This document shows positions 51,735 to 60,181 of a stretch of DNA of 64,000 nt, piece after piece. Position 1 is the first letter of the stretch, and each line of letters opens with the position of its first letter. The notes under the pieces were generated by a model. It was not told the DNA's origin, searched no databases, and saw only the letters and a list, made by a program, of their open reading frames with translations. The translations under genes were made by a program, and so were the position numbers. This DNA is from Spongiactinospora rosea (lineage in GTDB: Bacteria > Actinomycetota > Actinomycetes > Streptosporangiales > Streptosporangiaceae), in contig NZ_QMEY01000013.1 in NCBI RefSeq assembly GCF_003315795.1, positions 124,001-188,000 of the forward strand. Direction: 5' to 3'.

Positions 51735-52403
51735 CTACTCGCGCTCGAACCGGAACCCGACCCCCCGGACCGTCGTGATGTACCGCGGCTTGGCGGCGTC
51801 GTCACCCAGTTTGCGGCGCAGCCACGAGATGTGCATGTCGAGGGTCTTGGTGGAACCCCACCAGTTGGTGTCCCACACCTCGCGCATGATCTGCTCGCGG
51901 GTGACCACCTTGCCGGCGTCCCTGACCAGCACCCGCAGCAGGTCGAACTCCTTGGTGGTCAGATGCAGCTCCTTGTCGCCCATCCAGGCGCGGCGGGAGT
52001 CGGCGTCGATCCGCACGCCTTGCACCACCGGCGTCTCGGAGGTGCCGCGGCGCAGCAGCGCCCGCACCCGTGCCAGCAGCTCGGCGAGCCGGAACGGCTT
52101 GGTGACGTAATCGTCGGCTCCGGCGTCCAGCCCGACTACCGTGTCCACCTCATCGACTCGCGCGGTGAGAATGAGCACGGGCGTGCCGTGCCCTTCCGCG
52201 CGAATCCGGCGGGCGACTTCCAGGCCGTCCATCTCCGGAAGGCCCAAATCCAAAACGATCAGGTCGATGCCCCCCGACAAAGCCCTTTCCAGGGCCTGCG
52301 GGCCGTCGGGGCTCACCTCCACCTGATAGCCCTCGCGGCGCAGTGCGCGCGCGAGCGGCTCGGAGATCGAGGTGTCGTCCTCGGCGAGAAGTACGCAGGT
52401 CAT
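51735..52403 (-). CDS. OmpR-family response regulator
   Basis: 222 residues. Receiver domain with the acidic pair (AEDD), phosphoacceptor D52 in LIVLDLGLPEMDG, T-to-A switch Thr in VLILTARV and K in DYVTKPF. The C-terminal trans-reg_C winged helix reads ELHLTTKEFDLLRVLVRDAG to RRKLGDDAAKPRYITTVRGV. First gene of the two-component operon. Direct repeats of TTGAC at 11-12 bp spacing sit 50-80 bp upstream of its start, a plausible autoregulatory site. Confidence 0.95.
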   Translation of the reverse strand: MTCVLLAEDDTSISEPLARALRREGYQVEVSPDGPQALERALSGGIDLIVLDLGLPEMDGLEVARRIRAEGHGTPVLILTARVDEVDTVVGLDAGADDYVTKPFRLAELLARVRALLRRGTSETPVVQGVRIDADSRRAWMGDKELHLTTKEFDLLRVLVRDAGKVVTREQIMREVWDTNWWGSTKTLDMHISWLRRKLGDDAAKPRYITTVRGVGFRFERE

Positions 52404-52453
52404 GAAGCGATCGTAGGACCTTAGAGGATCGTTTCCCGCATGCAGCGCACGGT

Positions 52454-52481
52454 TTGACTTGTCATTGACCTATCCATTGAC
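52454..52481. promoter_or_regulatory. TTGAC direct repeats upstream of the response regulator
   Basis: TTGAC occurs at 52454-52458, 52465-52469 and 52477-52481, and a related TTGAT begins around 52493. Spacing of 11-12 bp suits tandem OmpR/PhoB-type binding on one DNA face. The last two copies are extended to ATTGACC. Confidence 0.45.
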
Positions 52482-52671
52482 CTGGGCAAACATTGATAAA
52501 TGACGGTTTGTCATCTTGCATCGCCCGTCGTTTCGCGCGTCCGCCCGGCCGACGCGGCATAACCCTTCCCCCAAAGCCGCCCATCCAAAATTCCATCGGA
52601 ATCGCTAATGCATGTCAGATCCCAATTCAGCGGGCGTGTCTCCGCTTATCCCCCGAATCACCCCGTACACG

Positions 52672-53421
52672 TCAGGGGAGCGAGATGAACAGCGCCTCCC
52701 CGGCGCGGCGGTAGCCGACCCTGGCGTACACGCGGGCGGCCGCATCGTCGGCGGGGGTGAGGAACGGCGTGGTGATCCCGGCGTCGGCCCCGGCGCGGGT
52801 CAGCAGCGCGGTGATCGCCCCGGCGATGCCGCGCCGCCGGTGCGAGGGCAGCACCGCGATGCCCGCGACCTCGGCCACCCCTTCGTGCGGGCCGCCGAGT
52901 TGCCCGGCCCCCACCACGTCGCCGCCGTCCGTGTCCACGGCGGTGGCCACGAGCCCGCCACTGGCGAGGACGCCCCGCAGCCGCGCCACGTCGTGCTCGC
53001 CCGCCTCGGGGGCGTCGAAGGCCGCGTTCATCACCCGGGCGGCGGCCCAGAGGCCCGCGTCGCCGGTCACCAGGGAGACCCGTACGGCGGCGTCCACAGG
53101 CGCGTCCACCACCCCGCCCGGCGGGCACACCAGCAGCGGGTAGCGGCCCTCCACGGTGAACCCGGCCGCGAGCAGCGCCGCCTCGACCTGCGGCGCGGCC
53201 TGCGGCACGTACTCCAGCCGCGGCATCCTGCCCCGCTCCCGGAACTCCGCCACCAGCGCCGCCACCTCGTCCGCCGTGGGGGCCACGCCGTCATCGGGGA
53301 TCGCGTAGTTGAACGGCGGGGCGTCGTCGTGCTCGTCGAACCGGATCACGAACGGCCCGGCCCGCCGCGCCCGCTCGCCGGCCACCGACCTGAGATAGGC
53401 GTGCACACCGGCGCTCACCAC
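52672..53421 (-). CDS. GNAT-family N-acetyltransferase
   Basis: 249 residues; GTG start 53421 with GGGGGGA 6 bases upstream. The C-terminal acetyltransferase domain shows EVAGIAVLPSHRRRGIAGAI, with the acetyl-CoA pyrophosphate loop (Q/R-x-x-G-x-G/A as RRRGIAG), and ends AARVYARVGYRRAGEALFI. The N-terminal half is a second, divergent GNAT-like lobe. The substrate is unknown. It diverges from the Clp-N gene. Confidence 0.85.
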   Translation of the reverse strand: MVSAGVHAYLRSVAGERARRAGPFVIRFDEHDDAPPFNYAIPDDGVAPTADEVAALVAEFRERGRMPRLEYVPQAAPQVEAALLAAGFTVEGRYPLLVCPPGGVVDAPVDAAVRVSLVTGDAGLWAAARVMNAAFDAPEAGEHDVARLRGVLASGGLVATAVDTDGGDVVGAGQLGGPHEGVAEVAGIAVLPSHRRRGIAGAITALLTRAGADAGITTPFLTPADDAAARVYARVGYRRAGEALFISLP

Positions 53422-53505
53422 GTGAGGTCCCCCCGTTTAGATCATGTTTCAGGCACGCCAAAGGTAACATTGGCGCACATCGGCGGCTCTGACTGGAGTG
53501 TCCAT

Positions 53506-53940
53506 ATGATCCGCATGAGGCGAACCGTGCTGCGCCGGTCGCTGGATCGGCTGCTCACCGACCGGGCCGGGAAGGTCCTCGCGCTGGCCGGGCGGCAGGC
53601 GGCGGCCCGCGAGCAGGACGTCACCCCGGAAGACCTGCTGCTCGCCATCGCCGGCCTCGATCAGGGCGTGGCGGTGCTCTCGCTGGAGCGGCTGGGCATC
53701 CGCCCGCGCGACATCCAGCGGTCGTTCCGCTCCGATGACGGGCCCGGCGGCCGGACGGCGGACGTGCTGCGGCTGGCCCGGGTTTCGGCCTTCGAGCTCG
53801 GTCACCGGTACATCGGGACGGAGCACATCCTGCTCGGCATCATCCGGGAGGGACGGGGGGCCGCCGCCCGTGCGCTCGCGGGCCTCGGGGCCGGTCTGCC
53901 GGCCGCCCGCGACGCGGTCAAGGCGACGCTGCTCGCCTGA
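53506..53940 (+). CDS. Orphan Clp N-terminal-domain protein
   Basis: 144 residues from ATG 53506 (GGAG 7 bases upstream). It has two Clp-N repeats: LALAGRQAAAREQDVTPEDL followed by LLAIAGLDQGVAVLSLERLG, and LARVSAFELGHRYIGTEHIL followed by LGIIREGRGAAARAL, as in the N-domain of ClpC/ClpA. The AAA+ modules are missing, so it is a free N-domain, possibly an adaptor or decoy for a Clp chaperone. No partner gene is next to it. Confidence 0.82.
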   Translation: MIRMRRTVLRRSLDRLLTDRAGKVLALAGRQAAAREQDVTPEDLLLAIAGLDQGVAVLSLERLGIRPRDIQRSFRSDDGPGGRTADVLRLARVSAFELGHRYIGTEHILLGIIREGRGAAARALAGLGAGLPAARDAVKATLLA

Positions 53941-53977
53941 CGTGACGCGCGCCCCCGTCCGTGGGTGAGCCGGTGGC

Positions 53978-54466
53978 TCAGTCGTCCCCGGCGGAGGGCG
54001 GCTCGGCGAAGCGGGCCAGGTACAGCTGCTCACCGAGGGTCTCGATGAGGGCCAGCTCGGTTTCGAGGTAGTCGATGTGCCGCTCCTCGTCTTCGAGGAT
54101 GTCCTCGAAGATCCGGGCCGAGGTGATGTCGCCCTTCTCGCGCATCAGCGTGATGGCCGGACGCAACCGGCCCACGACGCCGACCTCCAGCTCAAGGTCG
54201 GCGCGCAGTTGCTCCGGTACGTTCTGGCCGACCTGGATCGTGCCCAGGCGCTGGTAGTTGGGCAGCCCTTCAAGGAAGAGGATGCGGTCGGTCAGCCGTT
54301 CGGCGTGCCGCATCTCGTCGATGGATTCGGCTCGGGTGTAGTCGGCGAGCTTGGTATAGCCCCAGTTCTGCTGCATCTTGGCATGCAGGAAGTACTGGTT
54401 GATGGCGGTCAGCTCTGACGTCAGTTGCTCGTTCAGCAGCTCGATGATCTGCTTGTCGCCCTGCAT
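53978..54466 (-). CDS. bfr: Bacterioferritin
   Basis: 162 residues, canonical length. Ferroxidase ligands E18, E51 and H54 are visible in the first half and EDILEDEERHIDYLE holds the second set. Haem-ligand Met52 is present (ESIDEMRHAE). It stores iron as a ferric mineral in a 24-mer cage. It is preceded 16 bp upstream by a bfd-like ferredoxin gene, and the promoter region carries two iron-box sequences, so iron (IdeR-type) control is expected. Confidence 0.97.
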   Translation of the reverse strand: MQGDKQIIELLNEQLTSELTAINQYFLHAKMQQNWGYTKLADYTRAESIDEMRHAERLTDRILFLEGLPNYQRLGTIQVGQNVPEQLRADLELEVGVVGRLRPAITLMREKGDITSARIFEDILEDEERHIDYLETELALIETLGEQLYLARFAEPPSAGDD

Positions 54467-54482
54467 CGGCAGGCCCCTTGCG

Positions 54483-54662
54483 CTATACGGTCGGTACCAA
54501 TTCCTCAGACCGTTTCAGGATCGCACAGATCCTTCGCACACAGGAGGCACAGTCGCCGCCCGCGCCGGTGGTGTCGCGGATCTCGCGGGCGGACTTGGCG
54601 CCCGCCGCGATGCAGTCATGGACCTCGTTCTCCGTGACCGCACGGCAGACGCAGACGTACAT
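54483..54662 (-). CDS. bfd: Bacterioferritin-associated ferredoxin-like protein
   Basis: A 59-residue protein, easily missed because of its size. MYVCVCRAVTENEVHDCIAA and GAGGDCASCVRRIC give the C4-x-C6-x31-C38-x2-C41 ligand set for a [2Fe-2S] cluster, matching Bfd. Bfd delivers electrons to bacterioferritin to release iron. ATG 54662 and stop 54483. It is upstream of bfr in the same orientation, the natural operon partner. Confidence 0.9.
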   Translation of the reverse strand: MYVCVCRAVTENEVHDCIAAGAKSAREIRDTTGAGGDCASCVRRICAILKRSEELVPTV

Positions 54663-54697
54663 GGCTGGGCAAGGGCCCTTTCAAGTGAGATCATTTC

Positions 54698-54716
54698 TTA
54701 GGTAAGGCACACCTAA
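54698..54716. promoter_or_regulatory. Iron box 1 (IdeR/DtxR-type)
   Basis: TTAGGTAAGGCACACCTAA matches 16 of 19 positions of the consensus TTAGGTTAGGCTAACCTAA. It lies 36 bp before the bfd start codon on the minus strand. Confidence 0.75.
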
Positions 54717-54726
54717 GATAACTCAC

Positions 54727-54745
54727 TTCGGTAAGGCTTGCCTAT
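54727..54745. promoter_or_regulatory. Iron box 2 (weaker)
   Basis: TTCGGTAAGGCTTGCCTAT matches 14 of 19 consensus positions and is separated from box 1 by 10 bp. Tandem boxes upstream of bacterioferritin recall IdeR activation of bfrA in mycobacteria. Confidence 0.55.
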
Positions 54746-54763
54746 GTGCTTTGGGCCACAGTC

Positions 54764-55369
54764 TCATGAAGCCGTTATCGCAGGTCCTTCCGCCTCGATC
54801 GTCGTCGATTCGCCGTGGCCGGTACGCACGACGGTGTCACCGGGCAGGCTCAGCAGCCGGGTCCTGATCGACTCGATGATGGTGTCGTAGGAGGAGTAGG
54901 ACCGGCCCGTCGCGCCCGGCCCGCCGGAGAACAGCGTGTCGCCGGTGAAGACCGTCCGCTCCTCCGGCGCGTGCAGGCACACCGCCCCCGGCGAGTGCCC
55001 GGGGGTGTGCAGCACCTCCAGCCTGATCCCGCCGACGGTCAGCGTCTCGCCGTCGGCGAGCGGCGCGTACGGCAGGGCGTCGCCGTACTCCATCCGCCAC
55101 AGGACGTCGTCGGCCGGGTGCAGCCGGACGGTCGCCCCGGTGGCCTCCACCAGCCCGCGGGCGGCGTTGATGTGGTCGTTGTGCGCGTGCGTGCACACCA
55201 CGGCCTTGATCCGCCGGTCGCCGACCGCCGCCAGGATGGCGGGCGCGTCGTGGGCGGCGTCGATGACGACGACCTCCTCGGCCGAGCCGACGATCCAGAC
55301 GTTGTTGTCGACCTCCCAGGTGCCGCCGTCGAGGGCGAAGACGCCGGAGGTGACCACCTTCTCGATCAC
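54764..55369 (-). CDS. MBL-fold metallohydrolase partner of MscR
   Basis: 201 residues. The metal-binding motif THAHNDH is followed by HTPGHSPGAV and FTGDTLFSGGPG and a C-terminal TGHGES, as in glyoxalase-II-type hydrolases. The GTG start overlaps the stop of the mycothiol-dependent dehydrogenase gene (GTGA). Paired like this it probably hydrolyses the S-formylmycothiol formed by that enzyme, completing formaldehyde oxidation to formate; the reaction is inferred from context. Confidence 0.82.
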   Translation of the reverse strand: MIEKVVTSGVFALDGGTWEVDNNVWIVGSAEEVVVIDAAHDAPAILAAVGDRRIKAVVCTHAHNDHINAARGLVEATGATVRLHPADDVLWRMEYGDALPYAPLADGETLTVGGIRLEVLHTPGHSPGAVCLHAPEERTVFTGDTLFSGGPGATGRSYSSYDTIIESIRTRLLSLPGDTVVRTGHGESTTIEAEGPAITAS

Positions 55370-56451
55370 AGGACCACCACCGAGCGCAGGACCTCGCCCC
55401 GGCCCATCCGGGCGAACGCCTCCTCGACGTCGCCCAGCCCGATGGTCTCGGACACGAACTTGTCGAGGTCGAGCCGCCCCTGGAGGTAGAGGTCGATCAG
55501 CATCGGGAAGTCACGGGAGGGCAGGCAGTCGCCGTACCACGAGGACTTGAGCGCGCCGCCCCGCCCGAACACGTCGAGCAGCGGCAGCTCCAGCGTCATC
55601 TCCGGGGTGGGCACGCCCACCAGCACCACGGTGCCGGCCAGGTCGCGGGCGTAGAACGCCTGCTTGTAGGTCTCCGGACGGCCGACGGCCTCGATCACGA
55701 CGTCGGCCCCGTGGCCCCCGGTCAGCTCGCGGATCGCCTCCACCGGGTCGGTGGCGCGGGAGTTGACGGTGTGGGTGGCCCCGAACCCGCGGGCCCATTC
55801 GAGCTTGCGGTCATCGACGTCCACCGCGATGATCGTGCGCGCCCCGGCCAGGGACGAGCCCATGATCGCCGCGTCGCCGACGCCGCCACAGCCGATCACG
55901 GCCACGCTGTCCCCGCGGGTGACGCCCCCGGTGTTGATGGCCGCGCCGAGCCCGGCCATCACGCCGCAGCCGAGCAGCCCGGCCACCGTGGGGCTCGCCG
56001 CCCGGTCCACCTTCGTGCACTGGCCCGCCGCCACCAGCGTCTTCTCCACGAACGCGCCGATGCCGAGGGCCGGGCTCAGCTCCGTGCCGTCGGCCAGGGT
56101 CATCTTCTGCCGGGCGTTGTGGGTGTTGAAGCAGTACCACGGACGGCCGCGCAGGCAGGCCCGGCACTCGCCGCACACCGCCCGCCAGTTGAGGATGACG
56201 TAGTCGCCGGGGGCGACCGTGGTGACTCCCTCGCCGACCGCCTCGACCGTGCCCGCCGCCTCGTGGCCGAGCAGGAAGGGGAACTCGTCGTTGATGCCGC
56301 CCTCCCGGTAGTGCAGGTCGGTGTGGCAGACGCCGCACGCCTGCACGTTGACGACCACTTCGCCCGGACCGGGGTCGGGCACCAGCACGGTCGCGAGCGA
56401 GACCGGTTCGCCCTTGGCTCGCGCGATCACGCCCTGGACTTCATACGACAT
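55366..56451 (-). CDS. mscR: S-(hydroxymethyl)mycothiol dehydrogenase / S-nitrosomycothiol reductase
   Basis: 361 residues, typical of mycothiol-dependent formaldehyde dehydrogenase. Zinc alcohol dehydrogenase: catalytic ligand C in QACGVCHTDLHYREG, FLLGHEAAGTVEAVG, structural zinc site CGECRACLRGRPWYC, and NAD loop AVIGCGGVGDAAIMG. ATG start with GAGGGG 6 bases upstream. Mycothiol is specific to Actinobacteria, so this also places the organism. It oxidises the formaldehyde-mycothiol adduct and may also reduce S-nitrosomycothiol. In operon with the MBL-fold gene. Confidence 0.92.
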   Translation of the reverse strand: MSYEVQGVIARAKGEPVSLATVLVPDPGPGEVVVNVQACGVCHTDLHYREGGINDEFPFLLGHEAAGTVEAVGEGVTTVAPGDYVILNWRAVCGECRACLRGRPWYCFNTHNARQKMTLADGTELSPALGIGAFVEKTLVAAGQCTKVDRAASPTVAGLLGCGVMAGLGAAINTGGVTRGDSVAVIGCGGVGDAAIMGSSLAGARTIIAVDVDDRKLEWARGFGATHTVNSRATDPVEAIRELTGGHGADVVIEAVGRPETYKQAFYARDLAGTVVLVGVPTPEMTLELPLLDVFGRGGALKSSWYGDCLPSRDFPMLIDLYLQGRLDLDKFVSETIGLGDVEEAFARMGRGEVLRSVVVL

Positions 56452-56524
56452 CGTGCACCCCTCACATCTCTGCGGCTCACCGTCAAATGATCATTACTAC
56501 CGCGCCGCGGTCAAGTGCCCATTG

Positions 56525-57037
56525 TCACTTGGCGTCCACCTCGCCGTCCGAGGCGTCCTCCACGGCGCGGAAGAGCTGCGAGCGCACCTCCTGGATGCTC
56601 GGAATGTCGCGCAGCGCGATCTGGCCCCGCTCCCCCGCCGACTCCACGGTGAGCGTGCCGCAGCCGAGCAGCCGCTCCACCAGGGACTGGTCGGAGCTGA
56701 CCGTGTTGACCTTGGCCATCGGGATCTCGTCGGTGGACTTGTTGAGCACGCCGGTGCTGATCGTGAAGCGGTGGGTGGTCAGCACGTAGGCGGTGTTCTT
56801 CCACCGCAGGTACGGGACGAACGACCAGACGGTGAGCAGGATGACCGCGATCACCGCGATGGCGATCCGGGTGTACGCGGCGTAGGCGAAGTCGGCGGGG
56901 ACGAAGAAGATCCCCGCGCCCGAGGCGACCGCGATGATGACGAGGGCGAGGAACGGAACGACCAGCCGCTTCCAGTGCGGGTGGAAGGAGCTGATCCGCA
57001 GCTCGCCCTCGGTGAGATGGTGATCTGGCAGGCCCAT
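56525..57037 (-). CDS. PH-domain membrane protein (bPH2/YdbT-like)
   Basis: 170 residues from ATG 57037. Two hydrophobic helices (VVPFLALVIIAVASGAGIFF and IAIAVIAVILLTVWSFVPY) precede the bacterial PH domain NTAYVLTTHRFTISTGVLNK with STDEIPMAKVNTVSSDQSLV. Common in actinobacteria, of unclear function, possibly membrane or envelope stress related. It is transcribed in the same direction as birA, 56 bp downstream. Confidence 0.85.
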   Translation of the reverse strand: MGLPDHHLTEGELRISSFHPHWKRLVVPFLALVIIAVASGAGIFFVPADFAYAAYTRIAIAVIAVILLTVWSFVPYLRWKNTAYVLTTHRFTISTGVLNKSTDEIPMAKVNTVSSDQSLVERLLGCGTLTVESAGERGQIALRDIPSIQEVRSQLFRAVEDASDGEVDAK

Positions 57038-57093
57038 GCCGGAAATCGTGGCACGTCCGGGCGGTGTCCGCCACGCGCCTCTCCAGGCGGGAT

Positions 57094-57927
57094 TCAGGCC
57101 ACGCCCGGACGTACGTGGACGACGTCGCCCGCGCTCAGCGCGTGCTCCCTGCCGCCGGAGAAGACGATCAGGCAGCCGGTGTCGTCCAGGCCGGTGGCGG
57201 TGCCGGTCAGCGGCGCGCCGCTGGGCAGCTCGACGCGGACCTCGCTGCCGATGGTGGCCGAGGCGGCCAGGTAGGCGGCGCGCAGCCCGCTGCGGTCGGG
57301 GTCGCCGCCCACGGCGTCCCACTCGCGGTAGCGGGTCTCCAGCTCGCGCAGCACCGCCCGCAGCAGCGGGTCACGGTCGAGGCAGGCGGCCTGCTCCACG
57401 GCCAGCGACGTGGCGGTCTCGACCGGCAGCTCCGCGGCGTTGAGGCTGACGTTGAGCCCGATCCCGACGATGATCGAGGTCTCCACCCGCTCGGCCAGCA
57501 CCCCGGCCAGCTTGCGCTCGCCGATCAGCAGGTCGTTGGGCCACTTCAGGCGTACGTCCACCTCCGCGAGGCGGCCCACGGCGGTGGCCGCGGCGAGGCC
57601 GGTGAGCAGCGGCAGCCAGCCCTGCCTGGGCGGCGGCACGGTGGGCCGCAGGATGACGGAGAACATCAGGGACGAGCGCGGCGGCGCGGACCAGGTACGG
57701 CCCAGCCGCCCGCGGCCCGCCGACTGCAGCTCGGCGACCAGCACCGCGCCCTCCTGGCCCCCCCGCGCCCCGGCGCGCACGGCGGCGGCCAGGTCGGCGT
57801 TGGTGGAGCCGGTCTCCTCCACGACGGTGACGCCGCTCCAGAGCCCGCCGGGCCGCACGAGCGCGCGGTTCAGGGCCTCCTGGGACAGCGGAGGACGGTC
57901 CAGATCGGTGTACGGCGATTCAGCCAC
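57094..57927 (-). CDS. birA: Biotin-[acetyl-CoA carboxylase] ligase
   Basis: 277 residues. VVEETGSTNADLAAAVRAGA, GRGRLGRTWSAPPRSSLMFS and VRLKWPNDLLIGERKLAGVL are diagnostic, with VGIGLNVSL following. The N-terminal DNA-binding domain of E. coli BirA is absent, so this is a class I enzyme without repressor function. It biotinylates acetyl-CoA/propionyl-CoA carboxylase carrier proteins. Divergent from the FdhF-like gene with 37 bp between. Confidence 0.95.
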   Translation of the reverse strand: MAESPYTDLDRPPLSQEALNRALVRPGGLWSGVTVVEETGSTNADLAAAVRAGARGGQEGAVLVAELQSAGRGRLGRTWSAPPRSSLMFSVILRPTVPPPRQGWLPLLTGLAAATAVGRLAEVDVRLKWPNDLLIGERKLAGVLAERVETSIIVGIGLNVSLNAAELPVETATSLAVEQAACLDRDPLLRAVLRELETRYREWDAVGGDPDRSGLRAAYLAASATIGSEVRVELPSGAPLTGTATGLDDTGCLIVFSGGREHALSAGDVVHVRPGVA

Positions 57928-57964
57928 TCTGTAATCATGCCCGCTTCAGGGCCAATATGGGTCC

Positions 57965-60181
57965 ATGAAGAAACGTCTCGATCCGCGTAACTGGGCCAGC
58001 GTGAAGCCGTTCGGCATCGGCGAGCGCAAGCCCAACAACTACCTGGAGCTGGTGAAGGCGTTCCAGTCGGTCAAGGGGAACCGGCGGTACGCGTGGCGAA
58101 TCTTGACCCAGGGCACCTGCGACGGGTGCGCGCTCGGCACGCGCGGGATGCGGGATTGGTCGATGGACGAGATCCATCTGTGCAACATCCGGCTGCGGCT
58201 GCTCAAGCTGAACACCATGCCGGCGCTGGACGTGTCGCTGCTTTCGGACGTGTCCGCCCTGGCGGGCAGGCGGAGCGCGGAGCTGCGCGACCTGGGCCGC
58301 CTGCCGTACCCGATGCTGCGGCGCTCGGGCGAGCCCGGTTTCCGCCGGATCGGCTGGGACGAGGCGCTGACGCTCGCGGCGGACGGTGTGCGCGACGCGC
58401 GGTTCGGGACGTACCTGACCAGCCGGGGCGTGCCCAACGAGAACTACTTCGCGGCCCAGAAGGCGGTCCGCGCGATGGGCTCGCCGAACATCGACAACGC
58501 GGCGCGGATCTGTCACTCCCCCTCCACGGTCGCGCTCAAGGAGACCATCGGCGCGGCGGCCACGACCTGCTCCTACACCGACTGGATCGGCTCGGACCTG
58601 ATCGTGTTCATCGGCGCGAACCCGGCCAACAACCAGCCGGTGGCGATGAAGTACCTGTACCACGCCAAGCGGGCCGGGACCGAGATCGCGATGGTCAACG
58701 CCTACCGCGAGCCCGGAATGGAACGTTACTGGGTGCCCTCCAACGCCGAGTCCGCGGTGTTCGGCACCAAGATCACCGACCACTTCTACGGCGTCCACAT
58801 CGGCGGTGACGCCGCCTTCCTGAACGGCGTGCTCAAGCACATGGTCGAGCAGGACTGGCTGGACCAGGCGTTCATCGACGCGCACACCACCGGGTTCGAG
58901 CAGGCCGGGAAAGCGGTCGAGGAGATGTCCTGGGAGGATCTTGAGGCCCAGTCCGGCGCGTCCCGCAAGAGCATGTTCGACCTGGCCAGGCGGCTGGGCC
59001 AGGCGCGTTCGGCGGTGCTGGTCTGGTCGATGGGCATCACCCAGCACGCGCACGGCGAGGACAACGTGCGGGCCATCGTGAACCTCGCGCTGGCCAGGGG
59101 GTTCGTCGGGCGCGACCACTGCGGGCTGATGCCGATCCGCGGGCACAGCGGCGTGCAGGGCGGGGCCGAGATGGGCGCGTACGCGACCGGGCTCCCCGGC
59201 GGGCTGCCGGTCACCCCGGACAACGCCGCGAAGTTCGCCGAGCTGTGGGGCTTCCCGGTGCCGGACGCCCCCGGCCTGACCGCCACCGACATGATCGACG
59301 CGGCGCACGCGGGCGAGCTGGACGCCCTGGTCTCCTCCGGCGGCAACTTCCTTGAGGTGCTGCCCGACCCCGCGCACTGCCGGGAGGCCCTGGCCCGGCT
59401 GAAGCTGCGGGTGCACATCGACATCGTGCTGTCCTCGCAGATGCTGGTCCCGGCCGACGACGGCGACGTGCTGCTGCTGCCCGCGCAGACCCGCTATGAG
59501 ATGGTCGGCGGGGTGACCGAGACCTCCACCGAGCGGCGGATCATCTTCTCCCCCGAGATCGAGGGGCCGCGCATCGGCGAGGCGTGGCCGGAGTGGAAGA
59601 TCTTCACCGAGCTGGCCGCCCGCGTCCGGCCGGAGTACGCCGACCGGGTCACCTACACCGGCACACCGCAGATCCGCGCCGACATCGAGCGGGCGGTGCC
59701 GTTCTACGCGGGCATCGCGGGCCTGTCGCGGTTCGGGGACAACGTGCAGTACGGCGGGCGGCACCTGTGCCCCGACGGGAAGTTCGCGACCCCTGACGAG
59801 CGCGCGAGGTTCTCCGCGGTGCCGCTGCCCGCGCTCACCCGCGCCGACGGGTCGTTCATGGTCGCCACCCGGCGCGGCAAGCAGTTCAACAGCATGGTCC
59901 ACGAGCGCAGCGACGGCTTCAACGGCGCGACCAGGGAGGCCGTGCTGATGAGCCCGTACGACGCCGACCGGCTCGGGCTGCCCGACGGCACCGCGATCGA
60001 GCTGCGCGGGCCTGGCGACCGTACGTTCCGGGGGGTGGTGCTGCGCGCTCCGCTCACCCCCGGCAACCTGCAGATCCACTGGCCGGAGGGCAATGTGCTG
60101 CTGGACGAGGCGCGACGATCTCCCGACGCCCGCATCCCCGACTACAACGCCATGGTCACCGTGTCCAGGCCGGCGCCGTGA
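57965..60181 (+). CDS. FdhF/YdeP-type molybdopterin oxidoreductase
   Basis: 738 residues. The N-terminal YAWRILTQGTCDGCALGTRG contains cysteines in a C-x2-C pattern, but no full four-Cys iron-sulfur motif like that of E. coli FdhF. NIDNAARICHSPSTVALKET is the molybdopterin-site pattern, and GTEIAMVNAYREPGMERYW and NPANNQPVAM belong to the same domain. The Mopterin-dinucleotide-binding tail reads FNGATREAVLMSPYDADRLG. Family FdhF/YdeP (alternative formate dehydrogenase-like); the true substrate is uncertain. The overlap with fdhD (GTGA) supports formate dehydrogenase-type sulfuration. Confidence 0.85.
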   Translation: MKKRLDPRNWASVKPFGIGERKPNNYLELVKAFQSVKGNRRYAWRILTQGTCDGCALGTRGMRDWSMDEIHLCNIRLRLLKLNTMPALDVSLLSDVSALAGRRSAELRDLGRLPYPMLRRSGEPGFRRIGWDEALTLAADGVRDARFGTYLTSRGVPNENYFAAQKAVRAMGSPNIDNAARICHSPSTVALKETIGAAATTCSYTDWIGSDLIVFIGANPANNQPVAMKYLYHAKRAGTEIAMVNAYREPGMERYWVPSNAESAVFGTKITDHFYGVHIGGDAAFLNGVLKHMVEQDWLDQAFIDAHTTGFEQAGKAVEEMSWEDLEAQSGASRKSMFDLARRLGQARSAVLVWSMGITQHAHGEDNVRAIVNLALARGFVGRDHCGLMPIRGHSGVQGGAEMGAYATGLPGGLPVTPDNAAKFAELWGFPVPDAPGLTATDMIDAAHAGELDALVSSGGNFLEVLPDPAHCREALARLKLRVHIDIVLSSQMLVPADDGDVLLLPAQTRYEMVGGVTETSTERRIIFSPEIEGPRIGEAWPEWKIFTELAARVRPEYADRVTYTGTPQIRADIERAVPFYAGIAGLSRFGDNVQYGGRHLCPDGKFATPDERARFSAVPLPALTRADGSFMVATRRGKQFNSMVHERSDGFNGATREAVLMSPYDADRLGLPDGTAIELRGPGDRTFRGVVLRAPLTPGNLQIHWPEGNVLLDEARRSPDARIPDYNAMVTVSRPAP

